A stretch of 64,000 nucleotides of DNA from Toxorhynchites rutilus septentrionalis (GCF_029784135.1 NC_073745.1:112086716-112150715), one strand, 5' to 3'. Shown: positions 43,628-55,283, numbered from the stretch's first letter. The notes: a model not told the origin generated them from the letters alone. Translations and numbers: made by a program.

Positions 43628-45371
43628 TGACGTAGAATTACGTCTTTCATTAAGGGTATCAAATCAGAAAACAGGTCACGTTTTTATGAAATGAAGTTAA
43701 CGTTAATAACTATTTTTGCCGCGAACGGATTTTGGCGATTTACATACTAAACGAATCGGAAATTCCGTAAGATTTGTTTCATATGCCATACAATAGAATC
43801 CCCTGGTTAGTAAATGGTTAAAATTCATGAAAACTTTAAGTGTTTCTATTTTCCCATACATTTGTTCTGTCCATTTGAGTGCTTTCCCGAACAGAGATAT
43901 CAATAACGAGCAACTTATCGACGACCAACGGAGGGTAAATCGTATGATTTAAAGTCTCCGTGAACAAAAAAAATGAAGAAGAATGAAGGGAAATACTTGC
44001 CTAGAGTATAAACAGTGGATCTCGCTGAGGCAAACTTTCATTCGGCATTGGACTGTTGAGTAATCCAGTTCACTTTGCTTTCGCTGCGCTTCGATCTAAG
44101 ATTGGACCCCACCAGTGGTAATCCAACTTGGAAATCGTGGTTTGATTTTTCTGTTCGTTTTTCGCGTTATTCGTATCGTGTGTTCTTCTTTCCGCGTCAT
44201 AAATTGGACGCTTCGCGTAGTAGAAGAGGAAGGCAGGCTTGAGCCCTGCAAAAAACGAACGCATTGCCAGGGGCAATAAAATTTCGAGGTAAGCGTCATC
44301 TAATGATGCACGCGGTGTTGGTGCAGTGAAAAGCGCTCGCACTGAACCGAGCCTTCGCAAATGTGACACCGCACCGAACAACAGCGAAGTAGGCGATTTC
44401 GGCGCGTCGGTCGAAAATATAAACGCCGTTACCCAGGCAGCAACCAAAATCAAGCTCCCCCCGCTGGTGGTGAAGGCGGTCGCTCTTGACAAACTCATCA
44501 GCGAATTCGCATCGATGGGTGTTACAGCAGAGTACAGGCTGTGTGGCATAATTCAGTCTTTTTCCAAGCAGTTAATATTGTTTATTTTCCGTCTTCATAA
44601 GGGTTTCGTTGGTGCCTTTGAGAATGCATCAATTCATTAAACTGACGTTATGGCGAAGCAGACGTTAAGGTTGTGCACCAAAAAATTATTTGGGAATACC
44701 AAGCATCTTGAATGTCTTACTGGAATGTTATAAGTTATTTGGGTTCGCGTGCCAGTCGCAAAACTGCCTTCAACTAGGATTGCATTTGCGCTAATATTGA
44801 TCATAATGAAGCATTGCCACTGTTTTAGAGGTTGTTATTAACAAAAAGAGTTTATTTCTCCTGTTTAGTCATCAAGAAAGTAAATGTTCTGGAATTTTGT
44901 ATGTGATAAGGTTTTGCTTGCCAGTAGTATAACTTCCTCCACTAAGGGTGACAGCTGCGCTTCTCTCGAGCATGAGAAAGTAATGCAACTCTTTTCGAGG
45001 CCAGTAATATTAACAGAAGCATTTCTTTTGAGAATAGCGCATATATATAATCGACTGTAGCAGAGTCTATATAAATTTTGAAAAAGGCCACCAGAATAGC
45101 CTTCGAGGTAAATTTTCAATGCATTGACATGAAATAAATTGCGACATACGATTGTTTTGCGAGGGCAAAAATGAATCATCAATCAATTATCGTCAACTGA
45201 TTCTACAATGAAAAAATCATTTCAGAGATTATTCTACTAAGCAGTTGTTTCTAAAATTTCACAGCATTATAGAATAATATCCGAAGGTATAAACAAGCGA
45301 CTTATATAAAATAACAGCGTAGTTCTACGTCAACAATGCGGTCGTATCTTGGACACAACCTCCTATAATTT
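43628..45371 (+). mobile_element. palindrome-ended element F2 carrying a gag-like segment
   Basis: The left edge is GACGTAGAATTACGTC (43629-43644), and 43629-44041 matches the left arm of F1. The right edge, CAGCGTAGTTCTACGTC (45315-45331) plus a 38-base outer segment ending CACAACCTCCTATAAT, matches F1's right end. F1-type middle sequence occupies 44553-45310 in a different internal order. F2 lacks F1's long right inverted arm. Between the left arm and the middle lies a 510-base foreign segment (44042-44552). The flanking T-run (TTT to TTTTT) is the probable target duplication. Confidence 0.7.
44042..44552 (+). pseudogene. captured segment resembling the start of a non-LTR gag (ORF1)
   Basis: The segment is GC-richer than the rest of F2. 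A plus-strand frame (44326 on) includes NINAVTQAATKIKLPPLVVK, AVALDKLISEFASMG and VTAEYRLCGI. This resembles the xxPPLVVxxVxLxxLxxELK..VxxEYKLxxI pattern that precedes the zinc knuckles in gag-like ORF1 proteins of Jockey-type elements. It stops abruptly at 44552, where F1-like sequence resumes. The upstream 280 bases could be that element's 5' untranslated region. A longer open frame on the minus strand is a shadow. Family assignment is from memory of the pattern. Confidence 0.45.
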
Positions 45372-45374
45372 TTT

Positions 45375-47079
45375 CAGAATGAAATAAGAACAATTCAACA
45401 TGATCCGAAAAAGATGTGGAAAAAAATTAAATTGTTATGTAATCCGGGTGGTAGCAACGACAATGGCATTGTATTTGACGGTGATACGGACAGTGGCAAC
45501 AAAACAGCAGATAGACTCAATAAATATTTCACGTCTAGTGTAGAAGAAATTCATCAAAGTATTGTTTCTCCATTGGACCAGCTAAATTTTAGATTCCCAA
45601 GCCTGTCAGCACAAATGAGATACTTCAAAACCATTAACATGAAAACACTGAAGAGGTTGGTGATGGATTTAAAAAATTGTGCAGGAGTTGAAGAAGTTAG
45701 CAAAAGAGTACTAGTAGATGCTTTTGATGTTATCAAGCAGCGCCTATTATACACAGTAAATGAGTCGATTCTCCGAGGCGAATGCCCGCACAGTTGGAAG
45801 AAATCTGTTGTCGTGCCTTTTCCCAAAAATCCGGAATCGTCGAAACCGGAAGACCGTAGACCTGTAAACATGTTACCAATGTACGAGAAAAATCTAGAAA
45901 TAGTGATTAAATAACAACTTTTGGAACATGTAACGAAAAATGGATTTCTGGTTGAAGAACAATCTGGGTTCAGAAAACATCATTCATGTGAAACGGCACT
46001 CAATTTGTTGCTACTGAAATGGAAACAGGCAATAGAGGAAAAGAAAGTAGTTCTGGCTGTATTTATTGATTTGAAAAGGGCCTTCGAAACAATTAATCGG
46101 AGAAAACTTGTCGAATTGCTTTCCAATTATGGTGTGTCAGGATCTGTAATAGAATGGTTTGAAAGTTACCTTTACGGGCGAACACAGATAACTCTCTACA
46201 GAGACTGTAAATCTGCAGCGGAACCAGTGAATCTGGGTGTGCCTCAAGGAAGTGTTCTGGGGCCATTGTTGTTCTTGCTGTATATCAATGATATCAAACA
46301 GGTGTTAAACAATAGTGACGTGAACTTGTTCGTTGACGACACGGTGATATTCGTTGTAGCACATACCTTGCAAGACTGTTACAGAAATATGAACCATGAA
46401 CTACAACATCTAGATGACTGGCTAAAATGGAAAAGACTGAAGCTAAACATAAACAAAACAAAATACATGGTAGTATCGACACGTATTATAGACAGTAGCG
46501 GTTTTGATATAAATATAGATGGACAATCTTTGGAGGGGGCATCATCAATCAAATATCTTGGTGTTGTTTTGGACCAAACGCTGTACTTTGACGAACATAT
46601 AAACTACACCATAAAGAAAGCAGCTCAAAAATATGGAGTGCTTTGTAGGATAAATCGATTTTTGACCTCCACGATTTGATTATTGTGTATCCGTGTTGTT
46701 CCTAGCAAACAAGAGACAATTGCAACGAATGCAAATTTTACAGAACAAAGCCATGCGCTTGATATTGAGATGCGATAGACTAACTCCACGAAGATTTATG
46801 TTAGAATGCCTACAATGGATGTCTGTCGGCCAGCGTATTAAAAACTGCACGCTCACGTTAATATTCAAAATGACCAACGGTTTGACACCGAATTATTTAC
46901 GAAACACAATAACTCATGGAAGAGATATACACCAGTATAACATAAGGCAAGCAAGTGACCTCAGAACTCTGAACTTCCGGACGTCCTGTGCACAAAATTC
47001 TATTTTTTACAAAGGTCATAAGCTTTATAATTCACTGCCAAATGAAGCAAAGACAGTAACAAGCCTCAGAAAATTCTGA
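45375..47079 (+). pseudogene. retrotransposon ORF2, 3' part: reverse transcriptase
   Basis: The frame resumes at CAG 45375 (QNEIRTIQHDPKKMWKKIKL). It has reverse transcriptase blocks in order: NPESSKPEDRRPVNMLPMYE, one in-frame stop TAA at 45912-45914, then EEQSGFRKHHSCETAL and VFIDLKRAFETINR (catalytic Asp). Next come LGVPQGSVLGPLLFLLYIND and LFVDDTVIF, the catalytic FxDD box with Val where Ala is usual. NINKTKYMVV and IKYLGVVLDQ follow. A frameshift near 46677 leads to the C-terminal region (LQNKAMRLILRCDR, SLPNEAKTVTSLRKF) ending at 47079. With only one stop and one shift it is fairly young. Confidence 0.9.
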
Positions 47080-47390
47080 AACATATGTAAATAATATTTG
47101 AAGAATGGTCCGGATTTGTGAAATGTTTGTTAGTTAGTATAAATGTATGCATGTTGACGAAGTTATGACGGATATATTATCTTTTTTATGTTGAATGTTT
47201 TCTGTTCTTTCTTTTTGTCTAAATACTATAATAATGATGGTATTTAGTTTGTTTTCAGTTTGCTAGATTGTTTATATTAGATTTTTTTTTTAAATTGCGA
47301 AGTCTACAATAGTTTGAGCATAGCGCGCGTAAACAGACATGAACAATTTAGGATGAACCTCATTACAAGAGATTACAAATTGGAAGTGGA

Positions 47391-47800
47391 GCGAAGCTGG
47401 GGATAGCCCTACCGGAATACTCGTAAACACATTTGTTAAATAGATGGTTATAACGAGATTTTTCTGAGTTGAGGCAGATCTGATTGCGAGTTCCAACGGA
47501 CATGTGTATAACCCAAGTAATGAAGGGCATATCAGTTTTCGAATTATCAGTTTTGAAATAAGCTAACATCATTTCGTGGGGGTTTGATGCGAAAACCGGA
47601 ATGTAGCTGGGGATAGCCCAATTGGAATACTCGTAAATTCATTTGTTGAATAAATGGTTATAACGAGATTTTTTCTGAGTGCGGCAGATCTGATTGCGAG
47701 TTCCAGTGGGAATGTTATCCTTAGAATATGAAGGGCCTGAAGTGTTGGCTCGAATTAGACTTGGGGATGCTCAGCTGTCGGAAACGATCGCATTAGCAGA
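47391..47800 (+). repeat. tandem duplication, about 209-bp unit, two copies
   Basis: AGCTGGGGATAGCCC starts at about 47395 and 47605, followed in both by GGAATACTCGTAAA, TGGTTATAACGAGATTTTT and GGCAGATCTGATTGCGAGTT. A third partial unit may follow (GCGGGAATGCTCTTGTAAAT at 47823). Confidence 0.75.
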
Positions 47801-47865
47801 CCGTTATCGAGAATCTAGTAAAGCGGGAATGCTCTTGTAAATTCACGGCTGATACGGACATAGGT

Positions 47866-48497
47866 ATTGGATTCAATTCCCAATCGGTCAAGGATTTTTT
47901 CGGGTTGGAAATTTTCTTGACATGCCACGGAATAAGAAAGCTCGCGTGCTGCTTTATAAAGTTAATCAAATTTAGAGTCTATGTCTGTAGCACAACCAGT
48001 TCGTTTATTTCTTATTTTATCTTTTTTACTGGTTCAGATTGATAATACAAAAGAAATTCTTATAAGTAATTCTTAAAGATAACTCGTCCGGCTCAAACCT
48101 TTGTAGGGGAATGAGGTGGGACCATCATTATTTTTTTTATATTATTACAGTATAATCCGTAGCTAGATAATTGCCTAGATGATGATGATGATGATGATGA
48201 CCCACCTCATACTACAAAGGTTTGAACAGGTCGATTTATCTTATAGATAGTATGTATGTTTGCATAAAATTTAAGAGACCAGCATTATAAAGCAAAAACA
48301 AAAACGAACTGACTCTGTTGCAGGCATGAATTTCTATTAATCGAACATTATAAATTGGCGAAAACTGTAAAAAAAACAATGTTTCTATCCGTATCGACAT
48401 TGACATAATCATAGTCTCAACTTCAGATCCAAAGCTTTCACAAGGCCTGTCAAGAAAATTTCCAACCCGGGAAGTTCCTTGACTGATTAGATTCAAT
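47866..48497. mobile_element. MITE with about 55-bp terminal inverted repeats and a nested inverted repeat
   Basis: The left arm 47866-47926 and right arm 48444-48497 are reverse complements: ATTGAATCTAATCAGTCAAG against ATTGGATTCAATTCCCAATC, then a near-identical CGGGTTGGAAATTTTCTTGA. Inside, 48077-48126 and 48198-48241 form a second inverted pair (family K), separated by (GAT)n at 48178-48200. A solo outer end lies at 11053 and a solo K arm at 12484. Confidence 0.7.
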
Positions 48498-51193
48498 TGT
48501 TTTCATCAATACTTCGTATCAATAACAAACTTCAATACAAATCTGTAATCATTTGAATTATGTTATTTAATTATTTTTTAAAACTATTTTACTCCACATT
48601 TTTCAATCCTTCTTCGAATGCAATAAATGTTCATTAGGCTTGCCTTCAGATAGATAGTTGCTTCTGTTAAACACACTTCAGCGTTTTCATCATACTTTTC
48701 ACAGACTAAAAAATATCACTCAATTCTTCACGAATACATTACTAAATACACAATATTACATCCTTCTATCATTCTTGACGAGGGAATAAACACTGCTGAT
48801 ATCTACGTTCATGATAACCTTTGTGGAATAGTTAGTTTTTCAGTTGTTTCAGCTCAACCTCGTTCAATTCGGGTGGTAAATATTAAATATTAAAACCCTG
48901 TCACTTCCTACTCGAGCAAAGTTCTTCGGCAAATACAAACACACTTCTCAATCCCGGTTGACGCCAGACGCATCAAGTGCCGCAGTGATAACATCGGCAG
49001 CTGCAATCAGGAACACACGAGATAGTCGCCGCTGCCGCCTCCTCTTGGACATTCCCTTGGACTTGGGCGTTCCCGTGGCGGGGAAAACGGCGGCGTTCCG
49101 TTGCATATTGCTCTTTGATTGATGGCGAGCAAAGCGCAGCGCGGCGCTCACTCGTTGCTGGGCGGTGGCGACGTCGACTGCTTGTGCGGGCATTAGGTCA
49201 GTGTTGCTAATTTGAGTGCGTGAACGAATGTGGAATACTGATCAACCTGTACCTTCGTGCCGTGAGCTTGTCAGACGGCGACAGCGTGAACTAGGCGTGG
49301 GGGACCTAAGCAATCCCCGCGAGTGGCTAGATTTGATTTGTAGCTGTTGCTGCCGTTGCTGGCCGCAAACCGTCGCATTCTGACGCTGGCCACTGCGCCG
49401 ATAGTTATTCTTTATGGCTAAGTGCAACGATGGTGAAATAAATTAACCTTTCACAGTCGGGGCAATTTGTTTGAATATTCCGATGGAGGAAAATGAAGGG
49501 TTTTGTGTGTGTGATTTACGCGACCAGATTGTGCAGATTGTGTAATCTGATCCTCTCGGTCGGTACGGTCAGTCTAGGAAATCTCTTCCGTAATTCCATA
49601 AATTAGGCGAGATGTTTTTACGATCGAATTTCTTCTGATGAGGCGCTAAAACTATGCAAATGTGTTACAGTTTCTCACAGGTGGGTGACATTGATCAAAA
49701 ATACCTCCCAAAAATCCGCTTTGTTATTGTGCCGCAAAAACAAATAAAACTTTGAGACACAAAATTGATACTGTTAAACAGTTACAAATATGCATGAACT
49801 GGCCATCCTCGTTCCCACCACAACGATCTGGAATTTCGAACCTTTCGGCAGTAAAATTTTATCTCTCTTGGGACACATTCTCGTTTTGCCGTCATAAGGC
49901 ACACGTCGGGTCATTTTCGTTTTGTTTATACGAGGGAAGAAATGTAAATTCTGAAATGACTAATGACCCACCCTTCCGCAGCCTCACGAGCACACCACTG
50001 TAAACAATGTGCACGTTCCTCCCGGACAACGGACAACGGAAAAGGAATCCAGATCAGTCACAGATGAGGCTCTTACTAAACGGCCACGAACGCGGCCCCA
50101 TGTACTGCTCACCAATGTTCGATCGTGGGAAATGTCACAGCTAGTCGAAGCCGTGTAGCGTGTTTATTTTTGCTGATAACATGTGAAATGGTTGGGGCTC
50201 TTTATTTGGATTGATTTTGGGGAGTGTGAGACGAAATGCCGAAAACAACCGCATCAACATAGATTTTTAGCACGGACCATAGCAAGATTGTGTGTTTTCG
50301 AGCGCTGACGGAAGACGCTTTGATGTGGTGGCTTTGACGAATGACTCGGCGTGTGCTCATCCAGGTACAATGCTCGAATGTGGTCAGTGTTCTGGGGTAT
50401 GAACCTTTTCTATTATTTATTTGAAACAGATATTGTTTTCATTTCATTGAAATCTCTTCTGCATTATTACCAGCCTTTAGCAGAAACTTTGTTATATATA
50501 CTATTTCTGATAGGATTACATCACTGGAATTAAGTTGAGAAGCTTAAGGTAAAGGTGGAAGGAAGCCACAAATGACTGTCACAATGGCGCTCATTTCTTT
50601 CATCTCCCTCCCTTACCCCTCGCCCGAAAATCAATAACTTTGCGAAACAGTGTGAAGAAAATGATCGTTTTCGTACACTTCCCATCAAGTAATATCAACC
50701 AAACTCTAATCGATTACTCACAAGATATGAAGTTTTCATCTGCTGTCGCACTGTATAGTGAAAAACGTCGGAAAACTCGAGCTAAGGCTCTGAATATTAA
50801 ATTTTCATTTTTCAATTTTCAATTGAAAGCATCATTATTTTTTCGACACTGATGCCAGACAACATCATCGAAACAGCTATAAAAACCACTCAATGAAATG
50901 TTATTCCTGAGTCATAGCGTTTCATGTCATAAAAATCAATAGAATAAAATTATGTTGACATCAATACCATTATTATTTTTACGTTTAGTGGGCCTATAAT
51001 ATAAGTTTTAGCAACTTCAACATAGATTATGAAAATTGTATTGCAGAGCTCGGAACACTGCCACGGCTGCCTCTGCTGTAAACGGAAAAGTATTACATTC
51101 CATCAAAATGACTCGACCAACGAAGAGAAGGGTTAAGGCTCTCCAATGTGAATGTGCGGAAAAATACGATCAACGAAAGAAAATATTAAGGAA
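48498..51193. other. unassigned; GC-richer 48.9-50.1 kb
   Basis: I see no repeat family and no known domain. Short frames around 48948-49427 are Arg/Gln-rich by composition only. It could be part of a host gene neighbourhood (inference). Confidence 0.35.
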
Positions 51194-52175
51194 CTAGCTG
51201 ACCCGGCAAACTTCGTCCCGCCCAAAATTTGTTATTTGTTATCAATACCTTCAAACATTCACGTTTTCTTACTAAGCGCAAGTTCATGAGTCCAATCGCA
51301 GAACTGTTCATTGATTGACCTTCTAATCGATCCCGTTGAATTTACCTTTTACTAAAAAGTTCTTAGTACTTCTACCAAAACTGATCATTATAATATCAGA
51401 TTTTTTTCAGACACAATTCTCATTTAAGATTTTTCAACCACTTGCAAATAACATGTTTCTCCGTTACATGGAATAAATGTTTGAGGGGAAGGGGGGGAGA
51501 GTGTCTATTCACCATAAAAACGTTTCGTGCTCTCTAAAATCTTCACATGCCAAATTTGGCTCCATTTGCTTAATTAGTTTTCGAGTTATGCAGATATAGC
51601 CTAAACACCCCCCCTCCCCTTAAAGAGGGGGGTGGAGTGTCTAACCATCATAGAAACATTTATTACACCCTAAAATTTCCACATGCCAATTTCGTTCCAT
51701 TTCTTTGATTAATTCTCGAGTAATACAGAAATTTGTGTTTCATTTGTATGGCGGCCCCCCTTAGAAAGGGGGTGGAGTGTCTAACCACCATAGAAACATT
51801 TATTGCACCCTAAAACTTCCAAATGCCAAATTTTATTGCATTTGCTTGATTAATTCTCGAGTTATGCAAAAATTTGTGTTTCATTTGTACGGCAGCCCCC
51901 CCGTAAAGAGGGGGTTGGTTTGTCTAACCACCGTAAAAACATTTATTGCACCCTAAAACCTCCACATGCCAAATTTGGTTCGGTTTGCTTGTTTAACTTT
52001 CGAGTAATGCTGTGATTTGTGTTTCATTTGTATGACAGCCCCCCCTCAGAGAGGGGGAGGGGTCTGGAAATATCATAAGAACCTTCCCCGACCCCAAAAA
52101 CCCCTACATACCAATTTTCATGTCGATCGGTTCAGTCCATAAGAATCAGACAGACAGACAGACAGACAGAAATCC

Positions 52176-52246
<71 letters not shown>
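51194..52246 (-). mobile_element. Helitron-like non-autonomous element A6 (best-preserved minus copy)
   Basis: On the minus strand it ends ...AAGTTTGCCGGGTCAGCTAG at 51194, followed by T. The conserved 3' block (51200-51480) and four tandem units of about 140 bases (51500-52060) carry opposing C-rich/G-rich strings. The family 5' segment, (GACA)n (52147-52170) and a (TA)n of about 67 bases (52178-52244) close the element. It has no protein. Confidence 0.7.
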
Positions 52247-52247
<1 letters not shown>

Positions 52248-52249
52248 TT

Positions 52250-53279
52250 ATCAACATCGAGTTACTGTGCAGAAGAACTTGTTGATACCAAAACAGCCCC
52301 AATTCGCATGTATTATAAATTTGCTCATGTTACGCTAGCGTATAATCAGAATTTTACATCATATGCAAATACACCTTCTATATATATTTATATTTGCAAT
52401 TGTTCATACATTTAACATCAGTTATTTTTTTTTTAAATGTATTCCAAGACTCGTGTCAGTGAAGCGCCACACAGTCTGATAAGTGAATTGAACTATTTAC
52501 GTACGAAAACAAAACAAACGAAGCAAATTGCTCTTCTCTCACAAACATTATGCCCCATTTTTACACGTGGTTTTACCTATACTACTACAATGGGTTCCTT
52601 CCACCTTCAACTTCACAAAATTCGATTATAAAGACATTAGCAGTCTAGTGCCACAAACACGCAGATTATTACAACCAGAACTAAAAAGTTGTAGAGAGAA
52701 GTGCTATATTGTCAAATAAAATCAAACGCTGATAATAAGATTTGATTATTACGGAATACTAGTGAGTTACTAATATTTAGAGGATGGCCCTTCGGTTAAA
52801 TTAAAGTAAACGTAAAGCTTTACGGTTTTCTATCTCAATTTTTCTCTTTTTTTTTAATCACAATTATATGTTACGATCAATTGAATGAAGAAATAAGAAG
52901 CACTTATGAAAAATATAGGATAGGATGGAAAGCTATATAACAAGGTAATTGTCCAAAACAATTGTCCAACACAAATGCAATTGGATAACAGGTGAACGAA
53001 CAATAAAACATGCTAAAATTTTGTCCACCATAAACCGATAGTGAAGAAGCACCGTCATCTATGTGCGAGAAGTTAGATGAACTGAACGATAAACTACTAG
53101 TATCACATAGCCCAAAAGTTACCGCTATCACTGAGCTAGACAAGTATTCGGCGGAGCCACAATTTCAAACATGAGCGACTCCGTGCGAAATAGTTCCAGA
53201 AAGACTGTACGTTCCGGCGAATCCGATACCATTTGAACGATTTTTTTTAGCAGAACAGGTCTGTAGCGAAAGTCGGGAC
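52250..53279. other. unassigned sequence
   Basis: No recognisable gene or repeat. The frame at 52437-52631 has no motif. Confidence 0.4.
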
Positions 53280-53930
53280 CAGTGTTGCCAAACGTACAGA
53301 TTTATCTGGTAAGGCACATATTCTGTGCCTTTCCAGATTTTCGTCAAAAAGTACAGAGTGGTACAGATTTTTCCGCGTGTGAAATTTCTTATATTACAAC
53401 GAAACAACATTAATGTACATGACAACTTTTCACCGCAGTGTCGCTTGGTGCTGCTGATCATCAAAAGCATTTACAATGCAATGATTGATCAGTTTCATAA
53501 GGAAGAAATTCGTTGTGTTAGAGGCGTTTCCAGGGTTCTACGACGGGAAAATACAAGATCTGGAGAATGAATTTCGTATCCTAAAGGTAAAATTACTTCG
53601 TAACACAAATCACAGTTTCAGAAAACGAGCATGTGCAGGATTAGTGGACAAATATTGGATGTCTAAAAAACGTTGACGGTTTGCTCACATTTCGGCGTTT
53701 TGATGCCTTCTTTGCCTTACTCCTCGGCAACTGTCAAGCGATTTTTTTCTGAATATGATCAGAACAAAAATAAGCTTCGAAATCGGCTCAGCAACGATAC
53801 GATGAACGCTGTTTTGAGATCAACAGATTTGATTGAACATCGTGACGGTCACTCGGAAGTTTTCATAAATGATAACCTACAATCTTCATTCAGAAATAAA
53901 CTATGTATGACCATCATTCTATTGTGAAAG
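53280..53930 (+). pseudogene. hAT transposase relic (C-terminal dimerisation domain)
   Basis: A frame at 53697-53880 reads MPSLPYSSATVKRFFSEYDQ, then NKNKLRNRLSNDTMNAVLRS and TDLIEH. This matches the hAT C-terminal dimerisation block (LPxSSAxVERxFS...NKxKLRNRLxxDTLxAL). The upstream piece (RRFDAFFALLLGN, LVDKYWMSKK) lies in other frames. CAGTGTTGCC at about 53282 looks like a hAT-type terminal start, but no matching right end was found. The catalytic core is absent. Confidence 0.65.
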
Positions 53931-54680
53931 ATTTTTCATCACAACAATTTGAGTTTGCTATAGAATCAGGTAGATCAGGTTCAGACCTATCTTTCACATT
54001 GTCAAATACAGCTGGGAATGTATTTGCAGCTATGTTATGACCAAAAGAGGGAGTCGATGTAAAGGAATCGATGATGTCACTTACACCCCTTTCATTTTGA
54101 ACCCCCCATAAATAAAAGGAAACATATAACAATTTCACTTGATTTTTTACACTGGACAATCCAATATGAGGGCTTCAAACCGGTGAGTAGCCGTTGAATC
54201 GGTTAGGTGAGCTCTTCGGAATCATGGAGTAGTCTTCTTAGAGATACTTTTTAAAGTACACTAGAATCCCTATTGTTCGTTGATGTATGTGGCAAGTTTA
54301 CCGTGAATAATTGAAAATCACTGATAACGTAATAACTGTAAGGTGAAGTACACCAGTGGTCAAATAATGTAAAAGCCAGAATCAAAACATAAAAGCAAGA
54401 GACTACCGCTATACTGATATTCAGAGAAGGACTATAGAATTACTATGGGACTCGTAATGAATCAACCGCCTCGGATATTCTATATCTTGAAACCACTGAA
54501 TAAAAAAATCCAGAGCATTAATTCAATTATAGACTCAGGAAGTCATGGAGTGACATTTAGGGTAGATCTATTTTGCTATCCACAGTTGTTTGCGTTCTCT
54601 TCAATTCAAATTCCACTCGCACACACCTACAAAAGGTGAGGTGTTTATTTTTTTTTTCAAATGCACACCGAATGTTAATA
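53931..54680. other. unassigned AT-rich sequence
   Basis: Nothing supportable is seen. Confidence 0.4.
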
Positions 54681-54955
54681 CAGTAGAACCCCGATTATCC
54701 GCGAAATAGCTTTGCAAGGTCACCGCGGATCACAAAAATCGCGGATAGCGCAATAAATGACTAATAATGGGGTGCAAATGCAAAAAAAAAAATCGACATG
54801 AAAACTATGTTTTATCAATACGAGAATCGTTAAGCTATTCATCTGTAATGGCGTGAACAATGTTATAGCCATGACCAAAACAAAAAGAACGAAAACCTAC
54901 CACTCACTGGCAAATTTTGGGAAGGTCATTTTCGCGGATAATCGGGGTTCTGCTG
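54681..54955. mobile_element. pogo/Tigger-type MITE, 275 bp
   Basis: It is flanked by TA (54679-54680 and 54956-54957). The 24-base ends CAGTAGAACCCCGATTATCC... and, on the other strand, CAGCAGAACCCCGATTATCC... differ at one position. This end sequence is typical of pogo-group elements. The interior is too short to encode a transposase. Confidence 0.92.
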
Positions 54956-54957
54956 TA

Positions 54958-55283
54958 CTCCAAATTAATGCAGACCAAATTTTGATCGTTCCACACTTTA
55001 TGATAATGTTCACAATTGGATTCGATCCTATCTCATAATTTGGTCTATTTAATGATATAATGATAATCTGTATCATGATGTTTAATGATGATGTTAAAGT
55101 TATATCCGAAAGATTTTGTGGCACATTCATCCATCCAAAGCTATTTGAAATGCAGCACTGCGAATTAGCTATCTCGAAGTATACGTTATCTGTCCACAAG
55201 ATAATCGGGGCGACATAGGACTCAAAACATTGGAAGAGTTATTTGCAAAAGCTTTTCAAAAACGCATCTTAGTTACAACATTT
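54958..55283. other. unassigned spacer
   Basis: No feature is recognised between the pogo-type MITE and the B3 foldback. Confidence 0.4.

Larger units (their letters stand above)
42715..47085 (+). mobile_element. CR1/Jockey-type non-LTR retrotransposon, 5' truncated and split by F2
   Basis: ORF2 runs from a partial endonuclease (42725) to the end of the reverse transcriptase C-terminal domain (47079). Element F2 (43628-45370) is inserted in the linker. Removing F2 rejoins KNSKNIF with QNEIRTIQHDP in the same reading frame. A 3' untranslated stretch follows 47079. There is no poly(A), as expected for CR1-type elements, and the exact 3' end is not resolved. Confidence 0.85.

Noticed and set aside
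44070..44549. 159-codon open frame on the minus strand
   Set aside because: It is the shadow of the GC-rich gag-like segment read on the plus strand. Its own translation shows no domain, and the borders coincide with the captured insert.
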